Assembly: GCF_000731315.1 (NCBI RefSeq)
Contig: NZ_HG938353.1
Span: 2,480,001-2,544,000 of the forward strand
Reading direction: 5' to 3'
DNA: 64,000 nt
From: Neorhizobium galegae bv. orientalis str. HAMBI 540
Lineage (GTDB): Bacteria; Pseudomonadota; Alphaproteobacteria; Rhizobiales; Rhizobiaceae
The notes beneath the pieces are model-generated. The model was not told where the DNA came from, made no database searches, and saw only the letters and a program-made list of their open reading frames with translations. Below are positions 44,154 to 52,946 of the stretch, one piece after another (position 1 is the first letter of the stretch; every line of letters starts with the position of its first letter). The position numbers and the translations under genes are program-made.

Positions 44154-46010
44154 TTACTCCGCCGCCTCTTCCTCGATCACGTCGTCATGGCCGATGAAGC
44201 CGCCGGACTGGCGGTTCCAGAGGTCGGCATAGATGCCGCCACTCTGAGCGAGTTCGCGATGGGTGCCGGCCTCGACGATCCGGCCGCGGTCGAGCACGAT
44301 CAGCCGGTCCATCTCGGTGAGCGTCGACAGGCGGTGCGCAATCGCAATCACCGTCTTGCCCTCCATCAGCGCGAACAGGTTCTCCTGGATTGCCGCTTCG
44401 ACTTCACTGTCGAGCGCCGAGGTCGCCTCGTCGAGCACCAGGATCGGCGCGTCCTTCAGGAAGACGCGGGCGATCGCGATGCGCTGCCGCTGGCCACCCG
44501 ACAGTTTCACGCCGCGTTCACCCACATGCGCATCGAGACCTTTTCGTCCCTGCATGTCGGCAAGCCCGTCGATGAACTCCCAGGCATTAGCGCGCTTCGC
44601 CGCCTCGATGATGTCCGCATCGGTCGCATCCGGCTTGCCGTAGGCGATGTTGTCGCGGATCGAGCGGTGCAGCAGCGAGGTATCCTGAGTGACCACGCCG
44701 ATCAGCGAGCGCAGGCTGTCCTGCGTCACGCCGGAAATGTCCTGCCCATCGATGGTGATGCGACCGCCCTCCAGATCGTAGAAGCGTAAGAGCAGGTTCA
44801 TCAGCGTCGTCTTGCCGGCGCCGGAGCGGCCGACCAGACCGATCTTCTGCCCGGCCGGGATATCGAGCGTCAGGCCTTCGATAACGCCCTTGCCCTTGCC
44901 ATAGTGGAAGTGGACGTTGTCGTAGCGGATATGGCCTTTTTTCGCCGTCAGCGCCGAAGCACCATTGCGGTCCACCACATCATGCGCCTTGGTCATCATC
45001 GACATGCCGTCATAGACGGTGCCGATGTTTTCAAAGAGCGCAGAGACTTCCCACATCACCCACTGCGACATGCCGTTGATACGCATCGCAAGGCCGATGG
45101 CGATCGCGATCGCGCCGATCGAGATGACGCCGTCCAGCCAGAACCAGATCGACAATGCGCCGACGGTAAACAGCGCCGCGCAATTGTAGAAGTAGACCAG
45201 CGCCTGGAAACCCGTCACCTTGCGCATCTGCGCATGTACGGTTTTCAGGAAGACATCCATCGCGTCCTGCGCATAAGCCTCTTCCCTTCCCGCATGCGAG
45301 AATAGCTTGACGGTGGCGATGTTCGTATAGCTGTCCACCACGCGGCCGGTCATCATCGAACGCGCATCCGCCTGTTCCGCCGAAATCTTCCTCAGACGCG
45401 GCACGTAATAGGCGACTGTCATCGAGTAGCAGACGATCCAGAGGACGAGCGGCACCGCAAGACGCAGATCCGCCGCCGCAACGATGGCGATCATCGAGAT
45501 GAAATAGGTGAAGACGTAGACGAACACGTCGAGCACCTTCATCACCGTTTCGCGGATCGCGAGCGAGGTCTGCATCACCTTCGTCGAGACACGGCCGGCA
45601 AACTCATTGGCGAAGAACGTCATCGAGTGCCTGAGCAGGAACCGATGCATCTGCCAGCGGGCAATCATCGGGAAATTGCCCATCAGGATCTGATGCATGA
45701 TCAGCGAATTGAGCGTCGCGACCGCCGGCAATCCGATCAGCACCACGAAGGCCATGAAGAACAGTTTCGGCCCTTCGCTTTCAAGGAAAGTCGCCCGATC
45801 GGCATTGGTCAGCCAGTCGACGATATCGCCGAGGAACTGGAACAGCGCCACTTCGCCGACGGCAATCAGCATCGTACAGGTCGACATGATGACGACCCAC
45901 GGCCAGACCGGCTTGGTATAGTGCCACAGAAAGGCCGCAAGGCCGGCAGGCGGCAATGAGGGCGCTTCGTCCGGATAGGGATCAACACGCCGTTCGAACC
46001 ACGAGAACAT
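44154..46010 (-). CDS. ABC exporter (permease-ATPase), first of a pair
   Basis: 618 residues with the same plan: N-terminal six-helix permease (about residues 30-330, opening WHYTKPVWPWVVIMSTCTML), then ATPase with GRSGAGKTT, VVTQDTSLLHRSIRDNI, LSGGQRQRIAIARVF, ILVLDEATSALDSE and AIAHRLST. The start at 46010 is chosen because GGAG lies about eight bases upstream; a 14-codon extension has no site. The upstream 382-base region contains a short ORF (46157-46213). It forms a likely two-gene unit with the paralogue. Confidence 0.9.
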   Translation of the reverse strand: MFSWFERRVDPYPDEAPSLPPAGLAAFLWHYTKPVWPWVVIMSTCTMLIAVGEVALFQFLGDIVDWLTNADRATFLESEGPKLFFMAFVVLIGLPAVATLNSLIMHQILMGNFPMIARWQMHRFLLRHSMTFFANEFAGRVSTKVMQTSLAIRETVMKVLDVFVYVFTYFISMIAIVAAADLRLAVPLVLWIVCYSMTVAYYVPRLRKISAEQADARSMMTGRVVDSYTNIATVKLFSHAGREEAYAQDAMDVFLKTVHAQMRKVTGFQALVYFYNCAALFTVGALSIWFWLDGVISIGAIAIAIGLAMRINGMSQWVMWEVSALFENIGTVYDGMSMMTKAHDVVDRNGASALTAKKGHIRYDNVHFHYGKGKGVIEGLTLDIPAGQKIGLVGRSGAGKTTLMNLLLRFYDLEGGRITIDGQDISGVTQDSLRSLIGVVTQDTSLLHRSIRDNIAYGKPDATDADIIEAAKRANAWEFIDGLADMQGRKGLDAHVGERGVKLSGGQRQRIAIARVFLKDAPILVLDEATSALDSEVEAAIQENLFALMEGKTVIAIAHRLSTLTEMDRLIVLDRGRIVEAGTHRELAQSGGIYADLWNRQSGGFIGHDDVIEEEAAE

Positions 46011-46392
46011 GAAAATAGCTCCGTAAATCGGATTGCCGCACGGGATCGGCACGCAAGGCGGCCAGAATCGGGCGACGTAAACCTAGGATATCGAGGCCGA
46101 ATGTCGGCCACGTAACGAGTCAGACGAGGAAAAGTTTGCGAGAAACCGCGAAACGCCTAGGCCAGAAAGCGAGTAATCTGGCGGCGGAGGCGCGAAAGCA
46201 CGGTCATATCCATGTAGGCCTCCTTGAGTGGGCGTTGAGTGATACAAGCCTTCTACCCTCTCGGGTACAAATTGAAAAGAGCAAATCGCCGCGTCCGGCC
46301 ACCCAGGGCTTATCTGTTGCCCGATCGTCACATCTATGCCGCGCATCGAAAAGGCTTGAGATCGAGCGCCGGTTTCCCGTAAGGACGGGCAT
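46011..46392. other. 382-base divergent region between the exporter and trmL
   Basis: Besides the 18-codon ORF at 46157-46213 (minus strand), nothing is recognised. On the minus strand TTTGTA and TTGTAT, 18 bases apart (about 46240-46270), could form a weak promoter for that ORF and the exporter. The bases just before trmL are GTAAGGAC-GGGCAT, giving a ribosome site. Confidence 0.4.
46157..46213 (-). CDS. 18-codon ORF with a perfect Shine-Dalgarno (possible leader peptide)
   Basis: Reads MDMTVLSRLRRQITRFLA and stops at TAG. AAGGAGG is placed five bases before the ATG, the strongest ribosome site in this part of the window. The peptide is basic and could form an amphipathic helix. It lies 147 bases upstream of the ABC exporter pair, on the same strand. 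It may be a regulatory leader peptide, a small membrane-active protein, or the surviving front of a broken gene. No homologue is recognised. Confidence 0.4.
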   Translation of the reverse strand: MDMTVLSRLRRQITRFLA

Positions 46393-46872
46393 ATGAGCAA
46401 CATTTCCTCTGGCCTGCGCATCGCCCTCTACCAGCCGGATATCGCCGGCAATACCGGCACGATCCTGAGGCTCGCCGCCTGCCTCGGTCTTTCCGTCGAC
46501 ATCATCGAGCCGGCGGGCTTCGACATTTCCGATCGAAACCTGAAGCGCTCCGGCATGGACTATCTGGAGAGCGTCACGCTTACCCGCCACGTCAACTGGC
46601 AGCGTTTCGACGATTGGCGCAAGGAGAATGGCCGGCGCGTCGTGCTTGCCTCCACCAAGGCCGCCCTGCCCTATACCCGCTTCGAATTCCGGCCGGACGA
46701 CATCCTCCTCTTCGGCCGCGAAAGCGCCGGCGTGCCGGACAATGTTCATGAGGCAGCCGACGCCCGCATCCTCATCCCCATGGTCGAAGGCCAGCGCTCC
46801 ATCAACGTCGCTATGTCGGCGGCGATGATCGTCGGCGAGGCGCTGCGACAAGGCGGTTTTCGTCACCATTGA
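46393..46872 (+). CDS. trmL: tRNA (cytidine(34)-2'-O)-methyltransferase
   Basis: 159-residue SPOUT methyltransferase that methylates the wobble ribose of tRNA-Leu. Motifs: [23 protein letters not shown] (motif 1), [34 protein letters not shown] (motif 2) and [26 protein letters not shown] (motif 3, knot). Length matches YibK/TrmL. AAGGAC precedes the ATG. It is followed after 67 bases by soxR, which has its own regulatory site. Confidence 0.94.
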   Translation: MSNISSGLRIALYQPDIAGNTGTILRLAACLGLSVDIIEPAGFDISDRNLKRSGMDYLESVTLTRHVNWQRFDDWRKENGRRVVLASTKAALPYTRFEFRPDDILLFGRESAGVPDNVHEAADARILIPMVEGQRSINVAMSAAMIVGEALRQGGFRHH

Positions 46873-46912
46873 ACTGGCTCCGGTTCTCTTTCAGGAAGCC
46901 TATGCTATAGAA

Positions 46913-46930
46913 CCTCAAGTAATATTGAGG
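46913..46930 (+). promoter_or_regulatory. SoxR box in front of soxR
   Basis: CCTCAAGTAATATTGAGG is an 18-base dyad matching the known SoxR operator CCTCAAGTTAACTTGAGG at all but the centre. It ends nine bases before the soxR ATG, and its last GAGG is the likely ribosome site. An upstream TATGCT or CTATAG (46901-46910) could be the -10 box. The position fits autorepression. Confidence 0.88.
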
Positions 46931-46939
46931 TCAACAACA

Positions 46940-47422
46940 ATGATGAAGAAAAATCCGGGTGCCAGGCTGGAGCTCGAACTGACGGTCGGCGAAGTGGCGA
47001 CACGCAGCGGCGTGGCGGTCTCCACCCTGCATTTCTACGAGACCAAGGGACTGATCCAGAGCCGCCGCAACCGTGGCAACCAGCGCCGTTATCCACGCGT
47101 CGTGCTGCGCCGGGTCGCCGTCATCAAGGTGGCCCAGAAGACCGGCATACCGCTTGCCGATATCGCCGAAGCGCTCTCCGTCCTGCCGCACGACCGGCCG
47201 CTGACGGCAAAGGACTGGCAGCGTCTATCGGAAACCTGGAAACGCCAGCTCGACGCCAGGATCGCCAGCCTCACGGCGCTCCGCGACCACCTGACCGGCT
47301 GCATCGGCTGCGGCTGCCTGTCGATGGAGGACTGCCCGCTCAGGAACCCGCTCGACATGCTCGGCGAAAAGGGTGCGGGACCGATTTTGCTGGAAACGGA
47401 TGAAGAGGTGAATGTCAGTTGA
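46940..47422 (+). CDS. soxR: Redox-sensitive activator SoxR
   Basis: 160-residue MerR-family sensor of redox-cycling compounds. The winged-helix domain is [30 protein letters not shown], then the dimerisation helix, then the [2Fe-2S] cluster cysteines 121, 124, 126 and 132 (CIGCGC ... EDC), at almost the same positions as in E. coli SoxR. Oxidation of the cluster activates DNA-distorting transcription. No soxS gene is present, as expected outside enterics, so it would act directly on target promoters. Start ATG 46940. Confidence 0.95.
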   Translation: MMKKNPGARLELELTVGEVATRSGVAVSTLHFYETKGLIQSRRNRGNQRRYPRVVLRRVAVIKVAQKTGIPLADIAEALSVLPHDRPLTAKDWQRLSETWKRQLDARIASLTALRDHLTGCIGCGCLSMEDCPLRNPLDMLGEKGAGPILLETDEEVNVS

Positions 47423-47606
47423 TTGCACGGATAGGTTTATGCTTGAGTCTTCGGTACCAGCAGCCTCCGTCTCCGTTTAGCATCTTTTGAAAAACACCTG
47501 CCAAACCGATCGAGGCCCATGGGCCGAACCTCGGAGATCGCATATGTTTCCGCAACGGAGTTTCGTTCTTCCGAAAGCCACAAACGCCAAGCCTTCAAGG
47601 ACCTCG

Positions 47607-48044
47607 ATGCGCAATTTCCGCACTCTGCTTTGTTACCCGATGACCATTGCCGCTCTTGCCTTGATGGCTTCGTCCGTCCACGGCCAGGAGGCCGAGCATT
47701 ATACTGCGGTCAGCAAGACGGCGATGAGCGTCACCGGCGACGTCTGGCTGGACGATTTCAGTATCACCTTCGAGAACGAAGAATCCCTCGAATTCTCCGA
47801 CCTCGTTGCCGATAATTTCCGGGTGGATGGCAGACGTGTGCCGGCATCGGTCTATCGCGTCGCAAAACCGGCCGATCCGGAACTTGAAAACGGTAACCAG
47901 CTCTGCGGATCGGGCGACGTCACCTATGTCGCCAACTGGGCATCCGGCAAGGGCATGTCGGCGATCGCCGTGTTTACAGGGAGAAATCCGCCGAAGAGCA
48001 ACGCTGAATTGTGCGCGCTCTACACCTATGAAGATCCGCAATGA
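47607..48044 (+). CDS. Exported protein, unknown
   Basis: 145 residues: signal peptide (MRNFRTLLCYPMTIAALALMASSVHGQE), then a domain of about 115 residues with SVTGDVWLDDFSITFENEESLEFSDLVADNF and a later pair of cysteines (QLCGSGDVTYV ... AELCALYTY) that may form a disulphide. I do not recognise the family. AAGG lies six bases before the ATG at 47607; an ATG 63 bases upstream also has GGAG in front, but would put a hydrophilic stretch before the signal. Convergent with the next small gene. Confidence 0.7.
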   Translation: MRNFRTLLCYPMTIAALALMASSVHGQEAEHYTAVSKTAMSVTGDVWLDDFSITFENEESLEFSDLVADNFRVDGRRVPASVYRVAKPADPELENGNQLCGSGDVTYVANWASGKGMSAIAVFTGRNPPKSNAELCALYTYEDPQ

Positions 48045-48053
48045 TTGACCGGA

Positions 48054-48311
48054 TCAATCCGCAGTCGGCAGCCGTCGCATGGTGAATTCGATCTTGTCAC
48101 CTTCGAGCTGGCGCCAGCTTTCCACTTCCGTCCAATAGGCGGCCTTCGGAAATTCGTGAAACCACTCGCGCGCCTTTTCGCGCGCTTCTTCCCGTGAGAG
48201 CTGAAATGTCTGCCGCACGAACATGCCCTGGCGCTCGCCGGCTTTTTCCTGCCGGTGGCGGTCGATCCTGCGTTTCAGCCCGTCGAGCGGCGGGGGTGTG
48301 AACTTTGCCAT
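48054..48311 (-). CDS. Conserved small basic protein, unknown
   Basis: 85 residues, no signal or membrane segment. N-terminus KFTPPPLDGLKRRIDRHRQEKAGERQG, then QTFQLSREEAREKAREWFHEFPKAAYWTEVESWRQ and an end EFTMRRLPTAD. The central helix is charged, with a Trp/Phe face. Codon usage and the intact frame look genuine, and similar unnamed proteins are common in rhizobia. Lies between convergent and divergent neighbours, so it is its own unit. No function proposed. Confidence 0.7.
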   Translation of the reverse strand: MAKFTPPPLDGLKRRIDRHRQEKAGERQGMFVRQTFQLSREEAREKAREWFHEFPKAAYWTEVESWRQLEGDKIEFTMRRLPTAD

Positions 48312-48486
48312 GAAAGCCCCTGATCAGCACCTGTTTATGCGGTAAAGATAGTGCCAGGCGACACGCTTTGCGAGTCTCATTTTCCACCCGCGACAATCGA
48401 TGGAATGGTTCGCGAAAGCCAGAAATGCTAATTCCCGATCGGAAAAATGCGAGTCGCGCCAAGGGGATGGCGAGAGGATTAGAGAT

Positions 48487-49401
48487 ATGGAACGGCCGGT
48501 ACTGCCCAAGGGGCTGCCCGAGGACATCGAAGACAAGAAGGTGGCTGCGAGGACCTGGTTCGAGAGCCTGCGCGACACGATCTGCGCCTCGCTGGAAGGC
48601 CTTGAGGATGAGCTGACCGGCCCCCTCTCCGATCAGGAGCCCGGCCGCTTCAAACCCAAGGACTGGCTGCGCGACGGCGGTGCCGGCGGTGGCGGCAGAA
48701 TGTCGATGATGGAGGGGCGCGTCTTCGAGAAGGTCGGTGTCCACACCTCGACCGTCCACGGCGAGTTTTCCGCCGACTTCCGCAGCCAGATGCCGGGTGC
48801 CGAGGAAGACCCGCGCTTCTGGGCGTCGGGCATTTCGCTGATCGCCCACCCGGTCAATCCGAACGTACCGACCGTCCACATGAATACCCGCATGGTGGTG
48901 ACGTCGAGCCAGTGGTTCGGCGGCGGCGCGGATCTTACCCCGGTCCTCGACCGGCGCCGCACCCAGGAAGATCCGGACACCACCCTCTTCCACCGGGTCA
49001 TGGAAATCACCTGCAAACGCCACGAGGCGGTCGCCGACTACGATCGCTACAAGGCCTGGTGCGACGACTATTTTTTCCTGAAGCACCGCAACGAACCGCG
49101 CGGCGTCGGCGGCATTTTCTTCGACTGGCTGCATCCGGTTGCCGAAAAAGGCGGCTGGGATGCGGATTTCGCGTTTGTGCAGGATGTCGGGCGCGCCTTC
49201 AACCTCGTCTATCCGCGGATCGTCCGGGCCAACTTCAACAAGCCCTGGACGGAACATGATCGCGACGAACAGCTGATCCGTCGCGGCCGCTATGTCGAGT
49301 TCAACCTGCTCTACGACCGTGGCACGATTTTCGGGTTGAAGACCGGCGGCAATGTCGAGTCCATCCTCTCGTCACTGCCTCCGGTTGTAAGGTGGCCTTA
49401 G
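48487..49401 (+). CDS. hemF: Oxygen-dependent coproporphyrinogen III oxidase
   Basis: 304-residue haem-synthesis enzyme converting coproporphyrinogen III to protoporphyrinogen IX with O2. Motifs: [16 protein letters not shown] near residue 60, [62 protein letters not shown], and near the C-terminus [33 protein letters not shown] is just upstream. A longer frame exists but lacks a site. Confidence 0.95.
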   Translation: MERPVLPKGLPEDIEDKKVAARTWFESLRDTICASLEGLEDELTGPLSDQEPGRFKPKDWLRDGGAGGGGRMSMMEGRVFEKVGVHTSTVHGEFSADFRSQMPGAEEDPRFWASGISLIAHPVNPNVPTVHMNTRMVVTSSQWFGGGADLTPVLDRRRTQEDPDTTLFHRVMEITCKRHEAVADYDRYKAWCDDYFFLKHRNEPRGVGGIFFDWLHPVAEKGGWDADFAFVQDVGRAFNLVYPRIVRANFNKPWTEHDRDEQLIRRGRYVEFNLLYDRGTIFGLKTGGNVESILSSLPPVVRWP

Positions 49402-49528
49402 ATCGAAGACCACAAAATTAACGATTTCGGGTATAAACCGGCCCCAATATCTCATCCTTAACAAATGCGATATCGGAATCAGTGCGATGGTGGTAGCGTC
49501 CCTTTGGTTGTACCGGAGGAGGATCGCC

Positions 49529-49795
49529 ATGATGGCACCGAATAGCATGCCCATGCCGGAAGCGTCTAAGGACAGGGACTCCCGTTCCCTTGATACCGCT
49601 GAAATGATCGACCGCCTCGCGACGGAAATGCGCGCGAGAACTGGCGGAGAACTCCCCCATTCCTTTTATGTGGACCAGGTAAAGCGCCAGCTTGCCGGCA
49701 AGTCGGTTGCCACGTCGGCCGCCAACACCGAGACGGCGCGGGAAAAGGGCAAGGAAGAGGCTTCCGTTTTCCACGCCTGGGCGTTTTCCGAATAG
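49529..49795 (+). CDS. Small hydrophilic protein, unknown
   Basis: 88 residues beginning MMAPNSMPMPEASKDRDSRS. The central helix AEMIDRLATEMRARTGGELPHSFYVDQVKRQLAGK is amphipathic and the end EEASVFHAWAFSE is aromatic. CGGAGGAGG lies seven bases before the ATG at 49529, a strong site. Unrecognised. It could be part of a unit with the following DUF1059 gene 104 bases on. Confidence 0.65.
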   Translation: MMAPNSMPMPEASKDRDSRSLDTAEMIDRLATEMRARTGGELPHSFYVDQVKRQLAGKSVATSAANTETAREKGKEEASVFHAWAFSE

Positions 49796-49899
49796 GCATC
49801 GGGAACAGCGTCGTCGCTTTCGAGTTATCGAGATTGGGGCCGGCGGATATGAGGAGCTGTCCGCCCGCCTCCAGTGCGACGACAATAGGAGGAAGTATC

Positions 49900-50091
49900 A
49901 TGCGACTGTTCGAATGCGGTACGCTCGTCCCCGGTTGCCAATGGCATACCCGGGCCGATGAAGACGCCGAAGTGGTTCGCCGCGCCGTGGAACATCTTCG
50001 CACTGTCCATGGCGAAGAGATCATCCGCGAAAACATGGTCGAAAACATAAAGGCGCGCATTCGCGACGAAAACGGAGCGGCCGCGGCCTGA
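49900..50091 (+). CDS. DUF1059 small protein
   Basis: 63 residues matching the DUF1059 pattern: MRLFECGTLVPGCQWHTRADEDAEVVRRAVEHLRTVHGEE, with Cys6, Cys13 and two histidines that could bind a metal. AGGAGGA precedes the ATG. These proteins are widespread in soil bacteria and archaea, with no known function; some are induced by stress. Short helical tail rich in Ala and Asn. Confidence 0.82.
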   Translation: MRLFECGTLVPGCQWHTRADEDAEVVRRAVEHLRTVHGEEIIRENMVENIKARIRDENGAAAA

Positions 50092-50181
50092 CGCCCGGCG
50101 CGACCGAGATCGGTCATCCGCATCGGAACGGCTGCATCTGATTTCGAAGCACCCGATGTCAGAGCGTCGAACTGACTGATC

Positions 50182-51444
50182 TCAAAGCGATCTGCGGATC
50201 ATATCCTCCAGCCGGGCGGTCAGCGCCGCCCGGTCGAGAGTAAAATTGCGCTCGACCCAGAGATCTTCCAGTTCCTTCAGGATTTCGCCGACCCGTTTTC
50301 CGGCCGGCACGCCGGCTGCGACGATATCAGCACCACCGACCGGAAAGACCGGCTTCTCGTAGTTCTCCGCCCTCTTCAGCAAGACCGACAGCCGCGCGGA
50401 TCTGCGCATCGCCGCCGGATCGCCTTCGGCCGCAGTTCGCGCCGACGCCAGAGCCAGCCTCAGCCGGAAGACCAGCCCCTCCGCACCATGGCGGTAGAGC
50501 AGCCGGTCAAACCCGACATCCGTCACTTCGTCCGGCAGCACCGGCGCATTTGCCCAGGCCGCAAGCTTGGCAGCCTCTGCATTCGACATCCTGAGCCGCT
50601 TCGCAAGTGCATCCAGCCTCTCGGCATCCGGCGGCACGATCGCCGCCAGCCGCAGGATCGGATCGGCCGTCCAGCCGAGCGACTTCTCTGCCGCCACGAG
50701 GCCGTGGATGCCGTCGATACCCCACTTTTCCGTCTCCGGCAGGATTTCGGTGAGCACGCCCGCCTGCCGCATCCACAGCAACGCGCGGGAAGGATCGGCA
50801 GCGGACAGCAGCTTCTTGGTTTCCGCCCAGATGCGCTCGGCGGAAAGCGTCGAAAGCTTGTCCTTGGCACGGGCGCAGGCCCTCAGGCCATCCGCATCCG
50901 GCCGGCCGGAACCGTAATGGGCGAAGAAGCGGAAGAAGCGCAGGATGCGCAAATAGTCCTCGGCGATCCGCTCGGCCGCATCGCCGATGAAGCGGACGGT
51001 GCGCGTGTCGATATCCGGCAGTCCGTTCACGAGGTCGATCACCGCGCCTTGAGCGTCGGCATAAAGTGCGTTGATCGTCAGGTCCCGTCGTTCGGCATCC
51101 GTCTGCCAATCGGTGCCGAAGGCGACCTTGGCCCGCCGGCCGTCGGTCTCGATGTCGCGGCGCAACGTGGTGACCTCGAACCCGTGGCCTCCGATGACCA
51201 GCGTCACCGTGCCGTGCTCGAAGCCGGTCGGCACGGCCTTGATACCGGCCGTCACCGCCCGCTCGACCACCTTTTCCGGGACAAGCGTGGTGGCGACGTC
51301 GACATCGGCGACTGGAAGCCCCATCAGCGCATTGCGCACCGCGCCACCCGCCACCCGCGCCTCGCCGCCATCGGCATTCAGCAGCGTCAGGATGCGCTGC
51401 AGCGCCGGGTCCCGGAACCAGGCCTCGTCAGCAACACTGGTCAT
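50182..51444 (-). CDS. cca: CCA tRNA nucleotidyltransferase
   Basis: 420-residue class II nucleotidyltransferase that adds or repairs the tRNA 3' CCA. The head domain has GGAVRNALMGLPVADVDVATTLVPEKV (active-site Asp pair), then GTVTLVIGGHGFEVTTLRRD, the RRDLTINALYAD template motif, and RFIGDAAERIAEDYLRILRFFRF. The C-terminal neck and body are divergent in alphaproteobacteria. Its ATG overlaps the preceding Nudix stop by four bases. It is the third gene of the DUF1285-Nudix-cca unit. Confidence 0.92.
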   Translation of the reverse strand: MTSVADEAWFRDPALQRILTLLNADGGEARVAGGAVRNALMGLPVADVDVATTLVPEKVVERAVTAGIKAVPTGFEHGTVTLVIGGHGFEVTTLRRDIETDGRRAKVAFGTDWQTDAERRDLTINALYADAQGAVIDLVNGLPDIDTRTVRFIGDAAERIAEDYLRILRFFRFFAHYGSGRPDADGLRACARAKDKLSTLSAERIWAETKKLLSAADPSRALLWMRQAGVLTEILPETEKWGIDGIHGLVAAEKSLGWTADPILRLAAIVPPDAERLDALAKRLRMSNAEAAKLAAWANAPVLPDEVTDVGFDRLLYRHGAEGLVFRLRLALASARTAAEGDPAAMRRSARLSVLLKRAENYEKPVFPVGGADIVAAGVPAGKRVGEILKELEDLWVERNFTLDRAALTARLEDMIRRSL

Positions 51445-52076
51445 GCGTAAAGCCTTTCATAGAGCGTGCGCAGGATGCCCGCGGTAATGCCCCAGATGTT
51501 TCGTTCCTCGTAGGGCATCACATAGAAATGCCGCTCCGTGCCGTCCCATTCCCGGCTGTCGCGCTGGTGGTTGGCCGCGTTCATCAGGAAGGATAACGGC
51601 ACCTCGAACACGTCGTCCACCTCGGCCGGATTGGGCGTGATCTCGAAGCCGCGCCTGACCACCGAGAGCACCGGCGTGATCCGAAAACCGGTCGCGGCAT
51701 AATAGGTCGGCAGTCGCGACAGCGTTTCGACGAAGGAACGGTCGAGGCCGATCTCCTCTTCCGCCTCACGCAACGCCGCCTGTTCCGGGGATCTATCCTC
51801 CGGGTCGATCCCACCGCCCGGAAAGGCTATCTGGCCGGAATGCTTGCGCATCGTCGATGTCCGCTGCGTCAGGATCACCTTGGCTTCGTCGCCGTCGTCG
51901 ACGACAGGCACCAGCACGGCGGCATCCTTGAGCTTCAGTCCCGCGGCGAGATCGACGAGCGTCGGATTGAGCAGGTGGTCGCCATGGTCGCGCCAGGCGT
52001 GGTCGACCGGCCCGCCATTCTGGTTCAGTGCCCGGCGGCGAAAATCGCCGGCCGAAAAAAGGGGATAGTCACTCAT
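51441..52076 (-). CDS. CoA pyrophosphatase (Nudix)
   Basis: 211-residue Nudix hydrolase of the NudL/CoAse group. The Nudix box is GGGIDPEDRSPEQAALREAEEEIG (GX5EX7REUXEEXG spacing). It is preceded by KVILTQRTSTMRKHSGQIAFPGG, the group-specific LTxRxxxLxxHxGQxxFPGG motif. It would cut CoA or its oxidised forms to phosphopantetheine and ADP. It overlaps both neighbours by four bases. Confidence 0.9.
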   Translation of the reverse strand: MSDYPLFSAGDFRRRALNQNGGPVDHAWRDHGDHLLNPTLVDLAAGLKLKDAAVLVPVVDDGDEAKVILTQRTSTMRKHSGQIAFPGGGIDPEDRSPEQAALREAEEEIGLDRSFVETLSRLPTYYAATGFRITPVLSVVRRGFEITPNPAEVDDVFEVPLSFLMNAANHQRDSREWDGTERHFYVMPYEERNIWGITAGILRTLYERLYA

Positions 52077-52696
52077 TGCGATAAGGCGTCCAATTCGGCC
52101 TCGGGCATCACGGGAAAGACCTCCGTCCCGGAGCGGACGGAGAACATCGGCACCCCGTCTATCACGATAGCCTCGCCGAGTTCCACGAGATCGTACATGA
52201 CAGCGCGGGAGACCAGGGCCTCCAACCGGCCGCGGACCAGGAGATAGGGTTTCAGCTCGCGGTTTTCGCCCGAAATCTCGAAGCGCAAGGGATGTTCCAG
52301 CCCCGCCTCCACCACATCACCGACATTTGTCCTGAACGTGAGCACCTGTTGGCCTTCACGCTGCGTCATCTGCATCTCGACCGCAAGGAAGGGAGCGTCG
52401 GCGATGCGGATGCCGACCTTTTCCACAGGTGTTACGAGATAGGTCCGACCGTCCTCATCCTTGCGCAGCACCGTCGAAAACAGCCTCACGAGCGGTGCGC
52501 GGCCGATCGGGGTGCCCATATAGAACCACGTGCCGTCGGCACGGATTTCCATGTCGATATCACCGCAAAAGGGCGGATTCCACCGCTCGACAGGCGGTAA
52601 ACCACGCTTTCCGTCGCCGCTCTGCTCGGAAGCACGCGAGATCAGCGCCGCAAGCCCTGCGGCATCGGGTGCCGAATTTATCGTTTGCGCTGCCAT
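52073..52696 (-). CDS. DUF1285 protein
   Basis: 207 residues. The family pattern is clear: PPVERWNPPFCGDIDMEIRADGTWFYMGTPIGRAPLVRLFSTVLRKDEDGRTYLVTPVEKVGIRIADAPF, then the LRGRLEALVSRAVMYDLVELGE C-terminal segment. Two beta-sandwich-like domains are known from a Sinorhizobium-type structure, but there is no function. First gene of a three-gene unit with Nudix and cca, an arrangement regular in rhizobia; it is divergent from the MoxR operon. Confidence 0.87.
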   Translation of the reverse strand: MAAQTINSAPDAAGLAALISRASEQSGDGKRGLPPVERWNPPFCGDIDMEIRADGTWFYMGTPIGRAPLVRLFSTVLRKDEDGRTYLVTPVEKVGIRIADAPFLAVEMQMTQREGQQVLTFRTNVGDVVEAGLEHPLRFEISGENRELKPYLLVRGRLEALVSRAVMYDLVELGEAIVIDGVPMFSVRSGTEVFPVMPEAELDALSQ

Positions 52697-52867
52697 CTTT
52701 CAGTCCCGGTTCGACCGTAAGCATCCACCAAAGCAATTGTTCCTCACGAGATAGTCATTCAATACGTGCTTGTCAGCCATATTTCGGGGAATAAGTTTGA
52801 TCGGATAAGCCGGATGCTGCGACGCAGCGATTCGCCGCCGGGATATCAATGAGCCCGGCCTGGAAAA

Positions 52868-52933
52868 GCCAGCCGGTTTCTAAGTGCCAGCAGGTTCTGG
52901 ATGCCAGCCAGTTTGGATGCCGCCAGTTTGGAT
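52868..52933 (+). repeat. Degenerate tandem repeat before moxR
   Basis: Four imperfect copies of about 16 bases: GCCAGCCGGTTTCTAAGT, GCCAGCAGGTTCTGGAT, GCCAGCCAGTTTGGAT and GCCGCCAGTTTGGAT, each built on GCCAGC-nGTTTGGAT. The last two are the closest. The array ends 13 bases before the moxR start. Confidence 0.7.
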
Positions 52934-52946
52934 GATGGAGAGCGAC

